A DNA stretch of 64,000 nucleotides from Coriaria nepalensis (lineage: Eukaryota > Streptophyta > Magnoliopsida > Cucurbitales > Coriariaceae). The number at the start of each line of letters is the position of its first letter. The stretch's first letter is position 1. The stretch spans positions 4,042,501 through 4,106,500 of the forward strand of contig CP114488.1 of assembly GCA_027186245.1 (NCBI GenBank). Direction: 5' to 3'. The position numbers were made by a program, and so were the translations under genes. The notes under the pieces were generated by a model that was not told where the DNA came from, did no database searches, and saw only the letters and a list, made by a program, of their open reading frames with translations. Shown here one piece after another: positions 1-12,285 of this stretch.

Positions 1-386
1 GGTTTTACTATCGTAATCGTTGTAGTTTGGCCTCTTCTGTCTCTTCCTGTTGGTAAGTCTATTATTAACATGCATGTCGTTCAATTTCTTAAGAATAATT
101 TATTTTATTACTTCATTATTTATTTATTGCAGGAGTATTTGGTAAGGGGTACTTCACATTCTGGGCAGTGATAGCAATAGGATGGGGCACCATCGGTTCT
201 GCTGTGATAATTGCTCTACCGTTAATAGAAAGCTGGGAAACCATAAGAAGTGTAATCCTGGGCATGCTTACAAACGATAGGCTCATGGACAAAGTTGAGG
301 AAATGAACTTGAAGTTGAATTCTATAATACTGGCTGTACCTGAAGCTGAAAGAATTTACTTGCTTGAGAAAGAGAAGGCCAAATAA
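1..386 (+). CDS. DUR3: DUR3-type urea/proton symporter, last two exons (5' part outside window)
   Basis: This is the C-terminal 101 residues of a sodium:solute-symporter family urea transporter, which in plants is DUR3, a plasma-membrane high-affinity urea/H+ symporter. Two exons are visible: 1-52, ending in a GTAAGT donor, and 133-386, after a TTGCAG acceptor, with a TAA stop at 384-386. They join in frame across a glycine codon. The first exon encodes the end of a hydrophobic helix ([14 protein letters not shown]). The second starts with [15 protein letters not shown] and another membrane segment, then a charged cytosolic tail ending in YLLEKEKAK. From memory of the Arabidopsis family, this tail and its length match DUR3 closely. 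The rest of the gene lies upstream of the window. An AT-rich 3' region with a poly-A tract near 507-521 follows. I am confident of the family and fairly confident of the symbol. Confidence 0.9.
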
Positions 387-1351
387 TATAAATGAGAAAT
401 TGTGTTTGGTGTTTCTCCTTTTTTTCAGAATGTGTATGGATGTAAATTGATAATATTGAACATCATTTTGCAGGAATTTTTATGAAAGTATGAAGATAAT
501 AATATTAAAAAAAAAAAAAAACCCATCAAATCGTGTTAGATATTGTGTTGTATATGTTTCGTAGAGTAAATAAACTTTCATAAAGCATTCCTGGTTAAGC
601 TCTCCCACATGTGTCTTAAAAATCCTCATACAATTTCAAAATTCTTATTATAAAATTCTAAATCTTTTGATAAATGATATCATATTATATATATATATAT
701 ATATTATAAGAGTTGTGTTTAAAGTTCTAAATCTACGACAATATATTATATATATAATGTATATATTATAAGATCGTGGTTAAGCATAAAATTTCGTTAT
801 ATGTCTATATTCCCACTAAATCGCTCATGTTAAATTTTTTATATCAAAATTATGTCATGTGGTAATTTCTAAAACTAATTTCCTAAAATATGTTTCATTC
901 AAATGACTTTTAATAGAAATGTTTAGTTAAATATTCTCCCTTCAATTTTTTTTTTATCCTTATCATTTTTTTAATAAATACCTTTACCATTTATTAATTT
1001 TAAAAAAATTTTGAATATTCTTTCTTCTTTCATTTTTCTCGGCGGCAGACATACGTTTTCTTTCTTCATTCTCGATGCCAAATGCATATCTAAGCTTGCA
1101 TTCGCTCTAAAATTGCTTGAAAACATCGATTGAAACTTGCAAACCTAACCGGCATTTATTATGCCGCTCCGAGGTATAAGTTTTATTTTTTTTTAAATAT
1201 TTTTTTTAGAGATGATATCGATGTAGTGAAAATTAGACCGATATGTTGACATATCAGTTTATGAAAATTAGATCGACATGTTGACATATATCTCTTTTCT
1301 TTTTTTCCAATATTGATCTTAAAAATTTATTTATTTGTTTATTTTTTAGAA
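387..1351. other. intergenic, AT-rich, no gene seen
   Basis: The stretch between the DUR3 stop and the MULE remnant has no convincing coding sequence. It holds AT dinucleotide runs near 685-706 and 743-770. At 1219-1290 there are two copies of a short motif containing TGTTGACATAT. Related GACATGT/GATGTCGATCT words recur at about 7840-7930 and 20820-20870, so it is probably a transposon-end or dispersed-repeat remnant. No terminal inverted repeat could be matched by eye. Confidence 0.5.
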
Positions 1352-2059
1352 ATGAATTCATCTATATTTATAACCGTATGTTTCGATGGTGAATGGATAG
1401 ATGACAGTGGAAATTCCAAAACTTGGGTACCAAAAAGGTTTGAAATATGAAAGACTATTTTAATTGAGAGAAGTGTAACTTTCACTAATTTGTTAGAAAT
1501 CATCTATAATTCATATTGATCCTACTGAATTTAGTATGAAAATAGCATATAAGCTATTACTGATCACTCATCCAATATTTATAAAAGATAAGACGGATAC
1601 GAAGCTATTTTTACATAATCCATGTTCGAGTAATCCATCTCTATTATATGTTACTCTAATTCCCACTAGCAGAATTGGTGTGTATGTTAAAGAGTGATGT
1701 TACGTACCTGATCTTAGTACTAATGAAAATGTGAATTTTATGAGTTATGTTAATAATAATGATGAATATCAAAATCAAAGTATAAATTTGGATGTGGGTC
1801 GACACGTTGATTCTAAGATTGAGGTTGATGATGACGAAGAGAATGAGAATGAGATAGATGATGAAAATGACGGGTTTAGAAGAATGGAGGAAGAATAAGA
1901 TAATTGTCATAATAAGAAATAAATCCTAATTTTTATTTGTACGAGGGTGATTTCTTTAATGGGGTAGCAATAGGCTTTATATACAACCTTTACAGGACGC
2001 TTTCTAAGTCTCTTCCTTTAGAAATATTTTCGGAACGTTATTTCTTTCATGTATTCTCC

Positions 2060-3090
2060 AAGGATTGGGACAGCAACAGAAAGAGGTAAGTTCATTAGGA
2101 CTGAAGCTTATCTCTATCAAGATAGAATGTTTCCGCTGAAGTATAAAGTGTTGGAAGGTCGGAAGGAGAAGTTTATAAGTTTTGAATAGGAGAAACTAAA
2201 GCACTTTATGGGATAAGGGGCGGAGTCCTATTATATATACCTATTTCATGGCCTGCTCTATATCCTATCTTCCTGCCCTCCTCAGGGTCGATTGAGAATT
2301 GAAGGGCTTTGCAACTAGGTGCTCCATAGGAAAAAGAAACGAAGCACCCCAACAAACATAGGGGTTTGGCTCCAGGCTCAAACTTGATCTTCTGGTAGAC
2401 TGCCCTTCTAGAGGGCACTTGGCAACTCAATAGTGGTAATAGAGTTGGCTATCTTTGTGGCATCAATTGTACAAGTTTGTGAAGAGGGCTGAATGAGTGG
2501 AATGAGGGAAAGCGGCTCGATCAACAAAAAAGAAGAGTAGCCCCCTAGAACTTGGAAAAGTAACTAAAAAAGAATTACAGAGGAATTTCCAACCAACATA
2601 TGCGATTCATTCCTTTAAAGATTATAACACACAGAAGACTCATTACCTTAGGAAAGAGATGAGTGAGACATCCTCGACAAGCGCCGGTGAAGAACACAAG
2701 TAAAGTAAGAGCTTAGGCATTGTTATATTCCATTAAGAGAAAGGAGGTAGACAAGAAAGAATGCTTTATCAAAGCTATACAAGTACATAGAAAAAAAGAA
2801 AGAAAGAAAAGGGCACAGTTAGAATTCCTTTGACCGATTGTTGTGGATTCCTCCGGGGCCAGAGAGTGTATCGTAGTTTTGATTCCACAGTGCTTCAGCT
2901 TTTGATTTGATAGAACAGCCTGTAAGTAAATAATCTTGTACCTACCATGTTAAGGGAAGCGCATCTCGGATATCAAGCAAGCCTTTAAGCTTCTTTTCCC
3001 GCTGCGAGGGTCTTACCTTTTATAGCTCCAATCTAGCTCCAGAGCTTATTTTCAATAAAAAAAAGTTACCCGTTATAATGCGAGAGGGGG
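2060..3090. other. mitochondrial-like DNA inserted in the MULE (probable NUMT)
   Basis: The base composition and texture change abruptly here from AT-rich MULE sequence to more balanced sequence. The texture is typical of plant mitochondrial spacer DNA, with phrases such as TTCCCGCTGCGAGGGTC and many short purine runs without coding bias. The segment 2979-3082 is nearly identical to 14852-14953 in a second, independent insertion. No known mitochondrial gene could be recognised. A 74-residue frame on the minus strand (2206-2430) is unassigned. The organelle origin is inferred from texture and from the shared segment; I could not run a search. Edges are approximate to about 50 bases. A nuclear low-copy repeat is the alternative. 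Confidence 0.5.
2979..3082 (+). repeat. ~100-bp segment shared with 14852-14953
   Basis: This is the partner of the copy described at 14852-14953. It is at the 3' end of the mitochondrial-like insertion in the mudrA pseudogene, and MULE-type AT-rich sequence resumes shortly after it. Confidence 0.9.
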
Positions 3091-5284
3091 GATGGGGGAT
3101 TCGAATTTTTTATCATCATAACTTATTTTTGTAGTTATACTCCATATTACTTCTTCACAAGGGAGTAGGTAACTTCATTATTGAACGATGACAAATGAAG
3201 ACAAGGACGGTAATACAACGGTAATACACTTCCCGGTGCTTTATCTTCTTCAGATAATATGGCTGCTCATAATTTTCCACTGCATGATATTCAACAACCA
3301 GAAAATGAAGACGAGGGCGGTAATATACTATTTATTACTTCTTCATAAGGGTGCATAGATGAGTTTTATTATACTCGGTTCTTTGATTCAAAGAATGATC
3401 TAAGCTACGTCTATAGGTGCATGCGATCCGATATAATTTTGAATTTAAGGTGAAGAAGTCATATAAGACTACATATATTATTGGTTGTATAAATTCAAAT
3501 TGCAAGTGAATGCTCTATGCTACGTATAAGAAAGATTGTTCAGTTTTCCAAATTCGTACTTATAATAGCCAACATACATATAGTTTGGACTCCTCACGTC
3601 ACAAGCATAGGCAAACATCCACATTGGTAATTGGAGGACATGTGATGAATTGTTTTAGTGGTAGCAATGAGAGTCTATTCCAGAAATGATTAAACATTTA
3701 GGCCAAAATAGTATGAGGGTAAATATTACTTATTATAAGGCAAGTCTATTGCACGTGATCTTGTTCAAAGTACAACCAAAGATAGCTACGTAAGGTTACC
3801 ATGTTACTCTGCCGTGATGAAACTCGTGAATCTAGATATTATAACTACAATTCAGACGGATGGAGAATGAAGATTTCTTTATATTTTTTTCATGGCTTTA
3901 ATGGCATCCATTGAGTTGTATTTAATGCGAAAGGTTATTGGTATCGATGAGACTTTTTTGAAGGGTAAATATAAAGGGAGCTTCTAATCGCAATCATACA
4001 AGATGGTAATAGGCAACTATATCTGTTAGTATGTGCTATAGTCGATTTTGAGAACGAGGCATTACGTACTTGGTTCTTGACTAAGCTTCGAGAAATAATA
4101 CCAAATACTCTCAATTTGGTCATTATTTAGATCGAGCATAGAGTATTATAAATGCTATACAAAATGCTTACCCAATTCTAAACATGGTGCATGTATTTGG
4201 CATATCGGGCAAAATATCAAGTCAAAATTTATGAGTAGTGGAACTACCTCTCTATTTAAAGTGGTAGCCAAAGCACATACAATAGAAGATTTCAATAAAT
4301 ACTTCTTTGATATCAAAAGAGCGCATCCTGGTGTGGCATCCTATGTGGAAAATATTGGTTTCGAACACTGGTCAAAAGCTCATTTTCAGGACTTAGATAC
4401 AACATCATGACAAATAATTAATTTGAATGGCATAATGTTGCGTTGAAAGATGCACGTGAATATCTAATTGTAGCATTGCTCAAAAGTATTAGAAAGATGA
4501 CGACGACTTAGTTCAACACTAGAAGAAATGAAGTGAATCAGCATACCGAGCGATGCACTCCTAAGGTAGTTAAACTGTTTAGAAAAAGACACGAAGAATG
4601 TTAGACAATGAAGGCTGACAGTGTGAATGCTAATACATTTGAAGTGACACAAGATTATATTAGAGTTGTTGTCAACATACGGAAAAAGAGTTGCACATGT
4701 AAGATATTTGACTTGGATAGAATTATGTGCGCACATGATATCATAGTTGCAAAGTTCATAAGTGTTAGTATATACTCACTATGTGATCCATTGTACTTCA
4801 TTGAATGTTGTAGCGAGTGGGATATTCTGAAAAGAATCTAATCAATGGCGGTTCTTCCTCCTATCGTGCAAAAACAGAGTGAAAGACCGAAAAATAAACA
4901 TATACTGTCAGTTGGTGAACAAACACGAAGGAGAAAGAAATGTGGTAATTATGGATGTTTAGGACACAATAGGAAGACTTGTCGGAATATGATTCTACTG
5001 TGACCTATTGAAAACACTTCATAATATTATATTTGTTATTTTATTTTGTAAGAATATTTAATATCACTATTTTAATTTGATTTTTATTTTGTATGAATAT
5101 TTGGGATATTTATCTAAGAAAAGTAAAGTAAAAAAAAAATGAATCGATAGACATTGGTTTGGACTGAAATGTTTGGACCGAAATCTTGAGTTGAGATTGT
5201 TAATATAAATTTTACTTTTAATAGTAATTGTGAATTTTGAATTAAATACTGAATTTGTATTTTTCAAATGTTGAATGAGATGCA

Positions 5285-7800
5285 TAATTCAAAACATATG
5301 GGTATGACTTTAGTTTCCTCTCAAATATCCACTCTCAAATCCATAACGTATAGAGTTCATGTGTCTAAGTCCACATATAAGGCCACTTAATGCATATTTT
5401 TTAAGTTCAACGACATGTACACATTGGATATATTCTCCCAAGCTAAGCTTCCAGGCCATTGTACCATTCTCATTACGTAACTATAACTCAAAAGTCAAAC
5501 GTATTCGTCCAAAATAATAAAAATTTAAGATAGAAATTTTTTACATAAGTCGAATTTCCGTATATACCTAATGAGTAATGAGTCATCTACTTATCGATGC
5601 CCCTTTGTCACCCCAACTAAAGTCGCACTGAAGAGATCATCCATTATTGCTACGGGCTTTATTTTAATTAAATAGAATAAATCAGAATAAAGTTCTAGCC
5701 ACATCCAGATAAACAATAAACATTCATTGATAAACTGCCAATGAATGAATTCATTAAAATTAGGTAAAATTATCTACAAATGTGATTGTAATATTTAATT
5801 AAAATTGAGAAATACTTATTGTACTTTCTAACCACTTCTCGTGTGAGTCTTAATATCGAAAGAAAATTCTTATAGACTTGAATTCTCGTTACGAGTTGGA
5901 CGGTCAACTCATTTTTACTTCTTTCCCACATCATTGCAGCCCCCTTTAAGACCTTATCCGGTTTACGATATGGATCAACATTTATTACATCATATTTCTA
6001 AAGTTATTTTGGATCCAAGAAGGGAGAGTTCAATTCTTCTGGATCCATAAATGGAAATTTGAGAAAAAGTACTAGGCTTTTTTATTCTCATATATCATGC
6101 TAGAACTGGCATTATGTAGGAGGCTTTATCTGATCTAGCCACCCCTTCACAAACAATCAAGAATATAAGACATAGGAAAATTTAAAAGTTATTTTTTTTT
6201 AGCAAACTCTTAAATAAGTAATATTCATACTTGATCTCTCTCCTATATCCCCTGAAAAATAGTGTGGACTTGATGAATGCCATATGGCATATATAGTACG
6301 ATGACCCAAGAGATCTGCACCAATGGATGGATAGGATGCATCCCCTATTTTTTATAGATTAAATCGACTTTACGCTTTAGCCCATAGCATCTCTGTTCTA
6401 GCCCACCAAATCTCTCTTTCATCTTCTGACCAAGAGCCTCAATCGTCTCATTCTCCACTTCTAAAAAATCTTATGCCCGCTCCATATTTACCTTCTCTTC
6501 CACTTCCTTCTCTTCCACTTCCTTCTCTTCCACTTCCTCCTCCTCTTTCTCCTTGTTGCCCTCCTCCTCCTCCACCACAATGTCCTTGTCATGTTGAACA
6601 ATATATACAGAACAATCTTCAAAATAGTCTACGTCCTCGGTGGTGGGATCAAGCAAAGCCGTTGCATAATCAATGATGTCATCTTTAACCTCGTCATCGA
6701 ACGGATCAATATTAGTCATATAAGGAGAACATTCTTCCCTCCTTGACGGACATAAGATTCTATATAATTTAGCTTACATCATTAAAATTATTTTACATAA
6801 GTCGGTTAATTAAATAATTATAATATAATTAATTATTGATTACAATAAAAACTAACCTCTCGATTACTCAAAACTTTAATGATTTTCTTAAGTATTGGTT
6901 TACTAGAATGCATGGTCCAATTTAAAATCTGTGGCTTATGGGTTTACTATAAACGCTCCCCAAAAGTCTTCCAATGCCTATACGTACAATAATTGAAAAA
7001 TATCATTAAAAATTATTAAGTAATAAAAACTAACAATAAATCAAAACTATAACTAATTACCTTGAACGTGAATGGAAAACCGAGTAAGTCCCACTTAAGA
7101 ACCATTTTTTCTTTATTTGCAGCTCTTACGGCCTTCTTCACGAGGTCATCCCTCTTAATGCTTTGTATAGTTCTCTCATGAACTATTTTAACTTAAGGAT
7201 AATTATTGAAGAACTCCATATCTAAGACTATATATAAATATTGACGGGTAAATTATCCATTTTTTTTGTTTCATCAGCATCTCGATCATGTCGTTTCTTA
7301 ATTTTACTCTCAATATTTTCAAAAATCTATATGAGCTGACCACATGTAATATTATCATTTCTTTTAAACCAGTATTTTAAGAATTCAACATTTTTCCTCA
7401 TTTCGACTGGTAAAAAAGCTGGTATTTTATGATAACTCAATCTGGTAATAATAGCTAACTCTTTTATCGAATATCAAAAAGGTTGTCCATTTATAATATA
7501 CTATGACTCATATTTCTTTTTTGACTGAGTTTAGCGAACTATCAAAGAATTAAAAATTTGAGCAGAGAATGTAAGCTTATCATCAACTTTTACGAAATAT
7601 CTCAAATTTGATTTACTAAATATTTCTAACTCTCTATAATTAAACTTTCTCTTAATCATACCAAAAACATTGTAATTTCGATCTAACGGTAATGAACGAT
7701 GAAAAATGTTTTTCTGATTTGAGAATATGAGAAAGTCTAATGTAAAGTGCACCATGAAAACAAACAAAAAGAACAATTTTAATTTATTTATAAAGAACAA
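5285..7800 (-). pseudogene. Ulp1-like (C48) protease / DUF1985 gene of the MULE, decayed
   Basis: On the minus strand, convergent with the mudrA remnant, is a degenerate gene of the DUF1985-Ulp1 type carried by some plant MULEs. Reading from its 5' side, 7800-7380 encodes a DUF1985-like region with NGQPF, then YSIKELAIITRLSYHKIP. At 6719-6471 there is an acidic linker (VEEEEGNKEKEEEEV) whose tail is made of three 15-bp units. At about 5460-5300 comes the Ulp1 core, WPGSLAWENISNVYMSLNL followed by NMH and VALYVDLDT then LYVMD. It keeps the catalytic-type histidine, but the tryptophans after it and after DT have become stops (TAA and TGA). The region with the glutamine and cysteine of the catalytic site was not found before the mudrA end, so the gene is truncated. 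The family rests on motif recognition. The protein would have been a SUMO-type protease, but this copy cannot be made. Confidence 0.72.
6491..6535. repeat. 15-bp tandem repeat, 3 units
   Basis: The unit CCTTCTCTTCCACTT occurs three times in a row. On the minus strand it encodes a repeated EVEEK block in the acidic linker of the DUF1985/Ulp1 pseudogene, which explains its purine/pyrimidine asymmetry. Confidence 0.85.
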
Positions 7801-7969
7801 AAAGCAATAGAATTTTTAAAAAAAACAGTTGGTATGTACATCTTAGACCGGCATCTTATCAGACCGTAAGATGTCGATCTGCCACATCTACGATCACAAA
7901 CTGACATATGAGATGTCGATCTAGACATTTATGTGCTTTTAAAAAATTTGAAAATCCATTTAAATGTAC

Positions 7970-8690
7970 TTGCAGTCTCATCATATAAGAGCCGCTCCAA
8001 AAATAATTACACCTCTATGGTGATTAAATCATGTAAACACACCTAAAGGCGAAACTCTTTGTTCATGTCATATGTTGTATTGAACATGATGACATCACCA
8101 AATGTACTATAACCAACAAACATTTTTCCTTTTGCCTAGAAAGAATATTTTTCTCATTTTCTTTATCAACTTGAATATCATGATAAAAAGATGAATTCCT
8201 TCTCCCTTGTTCATGAAAATATTTCGAGAGGCAACCTGCTTCCCCCTTCACCATATTTTTTTCTCTTTCCTCGAAGATATATTTTATGGTTCTTTATTGT
8301 AAAACGGAGGTTCGCACTTGAACCTCCTTATGCTATCATAAACTCATACGTAGCTTTATCCTTGAGACCTGAGTTCAATGTTATGTATGTAGTAAGGGCA
8401 TGAACATCAGACATATTTCTAAATGCTCTCAAATTATTCATTGTTTTTTATGGCTCGAAGCAATGATTGTGCTCTTCTACAAATTCTTTTACGATGTACT
8501 TCTCGCTTGTTTGTGCCAAAGACATAACCACTCTTGCCTTACATTCAATTCTTATTTCCCATCGATGTGTTGTTGTTTTTGTTGTTCTTTTATCTTCAAC
8601 ACAATGACCTTTTTTAACATATACAAATGCAGCTGAAGTTACTTTTATTAGCATGGCATTTTCTAACGCCAAATCCTATTTGCATGCCAT
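7970..8690 (-). pseudogene. FAR1/FHY3-related sequence fragment
   Basis: This minus-strand remnant resembles FAR1-related (FRS) proteins, plant transcription factors derived from MULE transposases. From the 5' side there is a FAR1 DNA-binding domain end at about 8570-8448 (RIECKARVVMS, then KEFVEEHNHCFEP, the usual C..HNH pattern). Next comes a piece with GKRKKYGEGG, then GEAGCLSKYFHEQG followed by SSFYHDIQVDKEN at about 8250-8150. It ends with the start of the MULE domain (YSTFGDVIMFNTTYD) near 8100-8050. Frameshifts and stops occur throughout. It lies just 5' of the DUF1985/Ulp1 remnant on the same strand, with a stretch rich in GATGTCGATCT-like words between them. It could belong to the same composite element or be a separate one. 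Confidence 0.75.
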
Positions 8691-8699
8691 ATTTCACCC

Positions 8700-10740
8700 A
8701 AAAATTTCATACATCTTCATATGTATCAAATATCATATCAACTTAAGACTTGCTAATTTGTTCATTCTATTGCAGTGCATAATTTCTTATAACATGATTC
8801 ATGTCCTGATAAATTAAATTGACAATACCAAAATAAAAAATTATATATATATATATTAATCAATAAACAATATGTTATTTTCTCAAATTCATAAAATAAA
8901 TCCATAATCATATCCAATAGTAGTTGGTATGAGTATATTTTCTCGTTCCGTTTAAGTGTAGCTTTTCCAAATCTGAGAAACTTTTTTCCAATTTAACATC
9001 ACATATTTTGCTTCCAAATCTATAAATATAACTCCCTCTTTTTTTCTTTTAATAAATTTAAAAAAAAAAAAAAAAAAACTAATTTTGTATAATAGAGAAC
9101 CATGACAAAAAGCTCCTTTAACAACAAGCAAAGCTATGATAACTAACTAATTAGATTTTCTTATAGTCTCTCAAAAGTACAGAGCCAATGTAGAAAAGAA
9201 AAAGAAAATAGAAGAGAAGAGTGGGAGGAGCGGAAGACCAACGTGCTAGTTACTTGCTCTTTGAGCATAGAGCGACGGAGGATGCATAGGGGAGACGAAG
9301 GATGCAAAGGGAGATGAAGGATGCCGTGTGTCGCTGATTCGTATGCCCTTCTTTGTCGGAGATGGAAGATGTATTGTTAAATGTTAGTGTAAATTAAGGC
9401 TGGTAGATTAGGTTAGAAAAATGAGTTAGAACTGTTAAATTAAAAAGAAGGGTGGAGACTAGAGTTAGAAGATTTAAAAGGGACGGTCCAGATTAAAAGA
9501 AAATAAATTAATGCTTGAGATTAGGGTATGTTAGATTCTAGCAAAAATGAGGGATGGTAGAAATCCCAAACCCCTATATATATATATAAGTTCAAATAGG
9601 AGTTATATTATTTATTTATTTAGTGAGAAAAGCTCAAAAGACGACGTTAAAATATTAATGTAGCAACCCCTGTTGACTGTTACTTAACATAATCGAAGCA
9701 ACTTTACATAAAAGACTCGAGAAATCATCAATTTTTTTAATTAAAATACTAGAAATTAAAAGAAACGCCGGCTTCTTTACAAATAATAGTTCTCAAGAGG
9801 AAGTTCTTTAAGAATGTTTCGTATTCGTTGCAAAATTCAACTTATTGCAATCATAATATATTTTACAAAATATTAACCGAGTCTTTTATGATGCTACGAA
9901 AAATAAATTTATATACATATATATATATATATACACATACATATATAAGAACGGAAGTTTGATAACGAAACTTAGTTATGGTACTATTACTAATTTTGTG
10001 AATAACGTATCTCCTTATCTATTTTATCAGGAAAATTAGATTAGTTGTTTACTTTTAAGGACTTACAATCTAAAACATAAGATATAAGATTTTGCCTAGC
10101 AAATATAAATATAATTCACAAAACAATGACAAACATGGATGCATACGTTGCATGGTCATTATTCAATAATTTCCTATCACATCAAATTATCATTTCTTAT
10201 GTCTTTCCTATTCTTTTCTTATGTTTTCTATTAGGCTTGAGCATAAAATCCACTACCCGTGGATACCCATAAATTTGCGGATGTAAAGCGGTCACGGATA
10301 ATTGGATGATAATTTTTATCAAATTATCTGCAACGTGGATGGATACCTGCATTTAAAACAAAAAAAAAAGTAAAAAAGTAAAAAAGTAAAGAAAAAAAAA
10401 AACGTGCCTTCACTAAAGGCTTACTTACTGAAGAAGCCTTCAGCCATAACTCCCTCATGAAACTTGCCCTTCACGTAGAATAAAAGAAGAAACAAACAAA
10501 ATGGAACGTAATTAAATTAAAATACTTGCTTGCTTGCTAACTTCCTTTGTCTTTTGATTAAAAAGAAAAGGTTTTCAATGACAATAAAAATAATAAATAA
10601 TGTTTTTCACTATATCAAGTTGGTATCAACAAATAACACCAACAAAGTTAACCAATTTTTAATTTATTTTTAAAATATAAAAAAAATCACGAAGCGGATA
10701 TTCGCTGCTATCCGCTCCTTTTATTTTATTTTTAGTGGGC
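8700..10740. other. intergenic, AT-rich, no gene seen
   Basis: No coding region is supported. It contains a poly-A run at 9060-9078 and an AT dinucleotide stretch at 9912-9934. A short GC-richer block at 9230-9340 has irregular tandem words (GACGAAGGATGCA-like). A segment at 10230-10330 (ACTACCCGTGGATACCCAT) resembles text near 55810-55930 and is probably an old dispersed repeat. Confidence 0.5.
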
Positions 10741-10744
10741 AATT

Positions 10745-10886
10745 AATGATGATATTATATTTTGCATAGAGTTTGGTTATATAGCTATACAAGAATATTT
10801 TAACATAAAATCAAAATAGATTACAAAAGGATTTTTAAGATATAGGAGAATTATGTGAAACAGAGAGAGATTAAGATTTTGTTATA
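10745..10886 (-). repeat. 3' LTR of the copia element
   Basis: It aligns with 19412-19558. Shared blocks include GTTATATAGCTATA-like text, AAAATAGATTACAAAA, TTTTTAAGATATAG-like text and the inner end GTTATA. The adjoining internal sequence read on the minus strand (GCAAGGGCG) is a plausible short polypurine tract. The outer (left) end is uncertain by about 10 bases. The length, about 140 bp, is short for a plant copia LTR. Confidence 0.75.
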
Positions 10887-12285
10887 CGCCCTTGCAAAAT
10901 CGATGACTCATCAATGACGACGAGTTTGTTATCGAGAAGTTGAAATTGAGAATGGTAAAGCAGTTTAGTGAGGAGATTAGCTAGTTGATCAAGTGTGTTG
11001 ATGTGAGAGACGACTACTAATCCTTTTGCAACGAGATCCCAAACAAAGTGTATGCCGCAATGTGTTTCATGCAAGAGTGCATGACATGATTGAGAGAGAG
11101 TTATGTAGCACCGATATTGTTGCAAAGCAGTGATAGAGGTTTGTGAACTGGAATGTTAAGTTCGGTGAGGAGATTTTGGATCCATTATAGCTTAGTCGTG
11201 GCACATGTAAGAGCCCGGTATTCAACCTCAATAGAAGAATGAATGATAGCTTGCTATTTGCTCGTGCTCCAAGCAATCGGATTTGGACCAAGGAAGACAA
11301 CAAATGCTGAGGTGGAAGTGCGATAATAAGGATTCCCAGCCCAACCCACATCAAAGTATGTCGTGATATCAAGAGAGGTAGCACAACATATGAGTAAGCT
11401 ATGTGTATGGTGCCCTTAAGATGTTGAAGTAGCCGTTTGGTAGCAGCCCCATGATCAGAGAAGGGTCGTTGCATAAAATAAGCTAAACGATTCATCGAAA
11501 AAGTTATGTTAGGTTGGGTGAGTGTAAGTTACTAAAGAGCAGCAATGATTTGGCGATAGGTTGTACCCTCGACTAGCGGAAAACCAAAGGATAAAGACAA
11601 CGACTATTTTGTGACTATGAGAGTGGTAAGACGTTTTGCATTAGCCATATTCTGATGTCGTAGAACATCAACGATGTATTTTTGCTAACTAAGTAAGACC
11701 CCTTCTTTACATTAGATTACTTCAACCACGAGAAAAAATGTGAGTGGGCCGAGATCTTTGAGAGAGAAAATCACACTGAGATGTTTAATCGAATGAGAAA
11801 GTAGAGGGATCGTTTTCGATAAGGAGGAGATTGTCTACATATACTAGGAAAAATGCATCACTTCCAATAAGGGTAAATCTGAACGAGAGAAGAGCATCGC
11901 TTAATGTATGGTACCAAGTAGGTGAGCCATGCTTCAATATATATAAGGATCTACGAAGGTGGCAGACATGATTAGGGCTGGCCAAATCAACAAAACTTGG
12001 AGGTTGAGTCATAAAGACATCTTCGTTCAAGGTACCATGTAAAAATGCATTATTGACGTCTAATTGTCGAAGAGACTAGCCTTTCATGATAGCCAGAGAA
12101 AGGATGGTCTAAATTGTGACGGGTTTGACGACAGGGCTGAAAGACTAGGTATAATCAATGTTAAGGCATTGATGGAACCCTTTTGCCACAAGATGAGCCT
12201 TACATCGATCGATGGAACCATCGGGTTTTCGCTTAATGTGAATGACCCATTCTCAGGCACGGTTGTGCGAGATGGGTGAATCGCA
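10887..12285 (-). pseudogene. copia reverse transcriptase (3' part) and RNase H
   Basis: On the minus strand the frame enters at about 12285 with EWVIHIKRKPDGSIDRCKA, then HLVAKGFHQC, then QLDVNNAFLHGTLNEDVFM. These are standard RVT_2 motifs. The active-site box near 11840 reads YVDN where YVDD is expected. RNase H follows at 11495-10890, with NRLAYFMQRPFSDHGAATK, then FDVGWAGNPYYRTSTSAFVV, then EVEYRAL. The C-terminus ends ILQGRI just before the 3' LTR. Many stops and frameshifts make it inactive. The upstream half of the reverse transcriptase is displaced to about 17145 by the insertion. Confidence 0.88.

Larger units (their letters stand above)
1352..5003 (+). pseudogene. mudrA-like MULE transposase, decayed and split by an insertion
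   Basis: This is a broken Mutator-like transposase read on the + strand. The N-terminal part starts at ATG 1352 (MNSSIFITVCFDGEW..) and runs through an acidic stretch at 1800-1900 (DDDEENENEIDDEND). The frame is then interrupted by foreign DNA at about 2060-3090. It resumes with the MuDR DNA-binding region at 3430-3620 (FEFKVKKS.., CSVFQIRTYNSQHTYSL). The MULE DDE core follows at 3928-4420, with VIGIDETFLKGKYKG, then AIVDFENEALRTWFLTKLREI, then LDRA. A SWIM zinc finger lies at about 4690-4745 (SCTCKIFDLDRIMCAHDI). A final zinc knuckle at about 4940-4985 (CGNYGCLGHNRKTC) has tyrosine where the second cysteine is normally found. Several stops and frameshifts, for example near 3985 and 4125, make it non-functional. 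The family call is firm; the element ends are not defined. Confidence 0.88.

Noticed and set aside
2206..2430. A 74-codon minus-strand frame with some mitochondrial-protein flavour
   Set aside because: No motif I can name, it lies in the mitochondrial-like insertion, and its length is within chance expectation for that composition.
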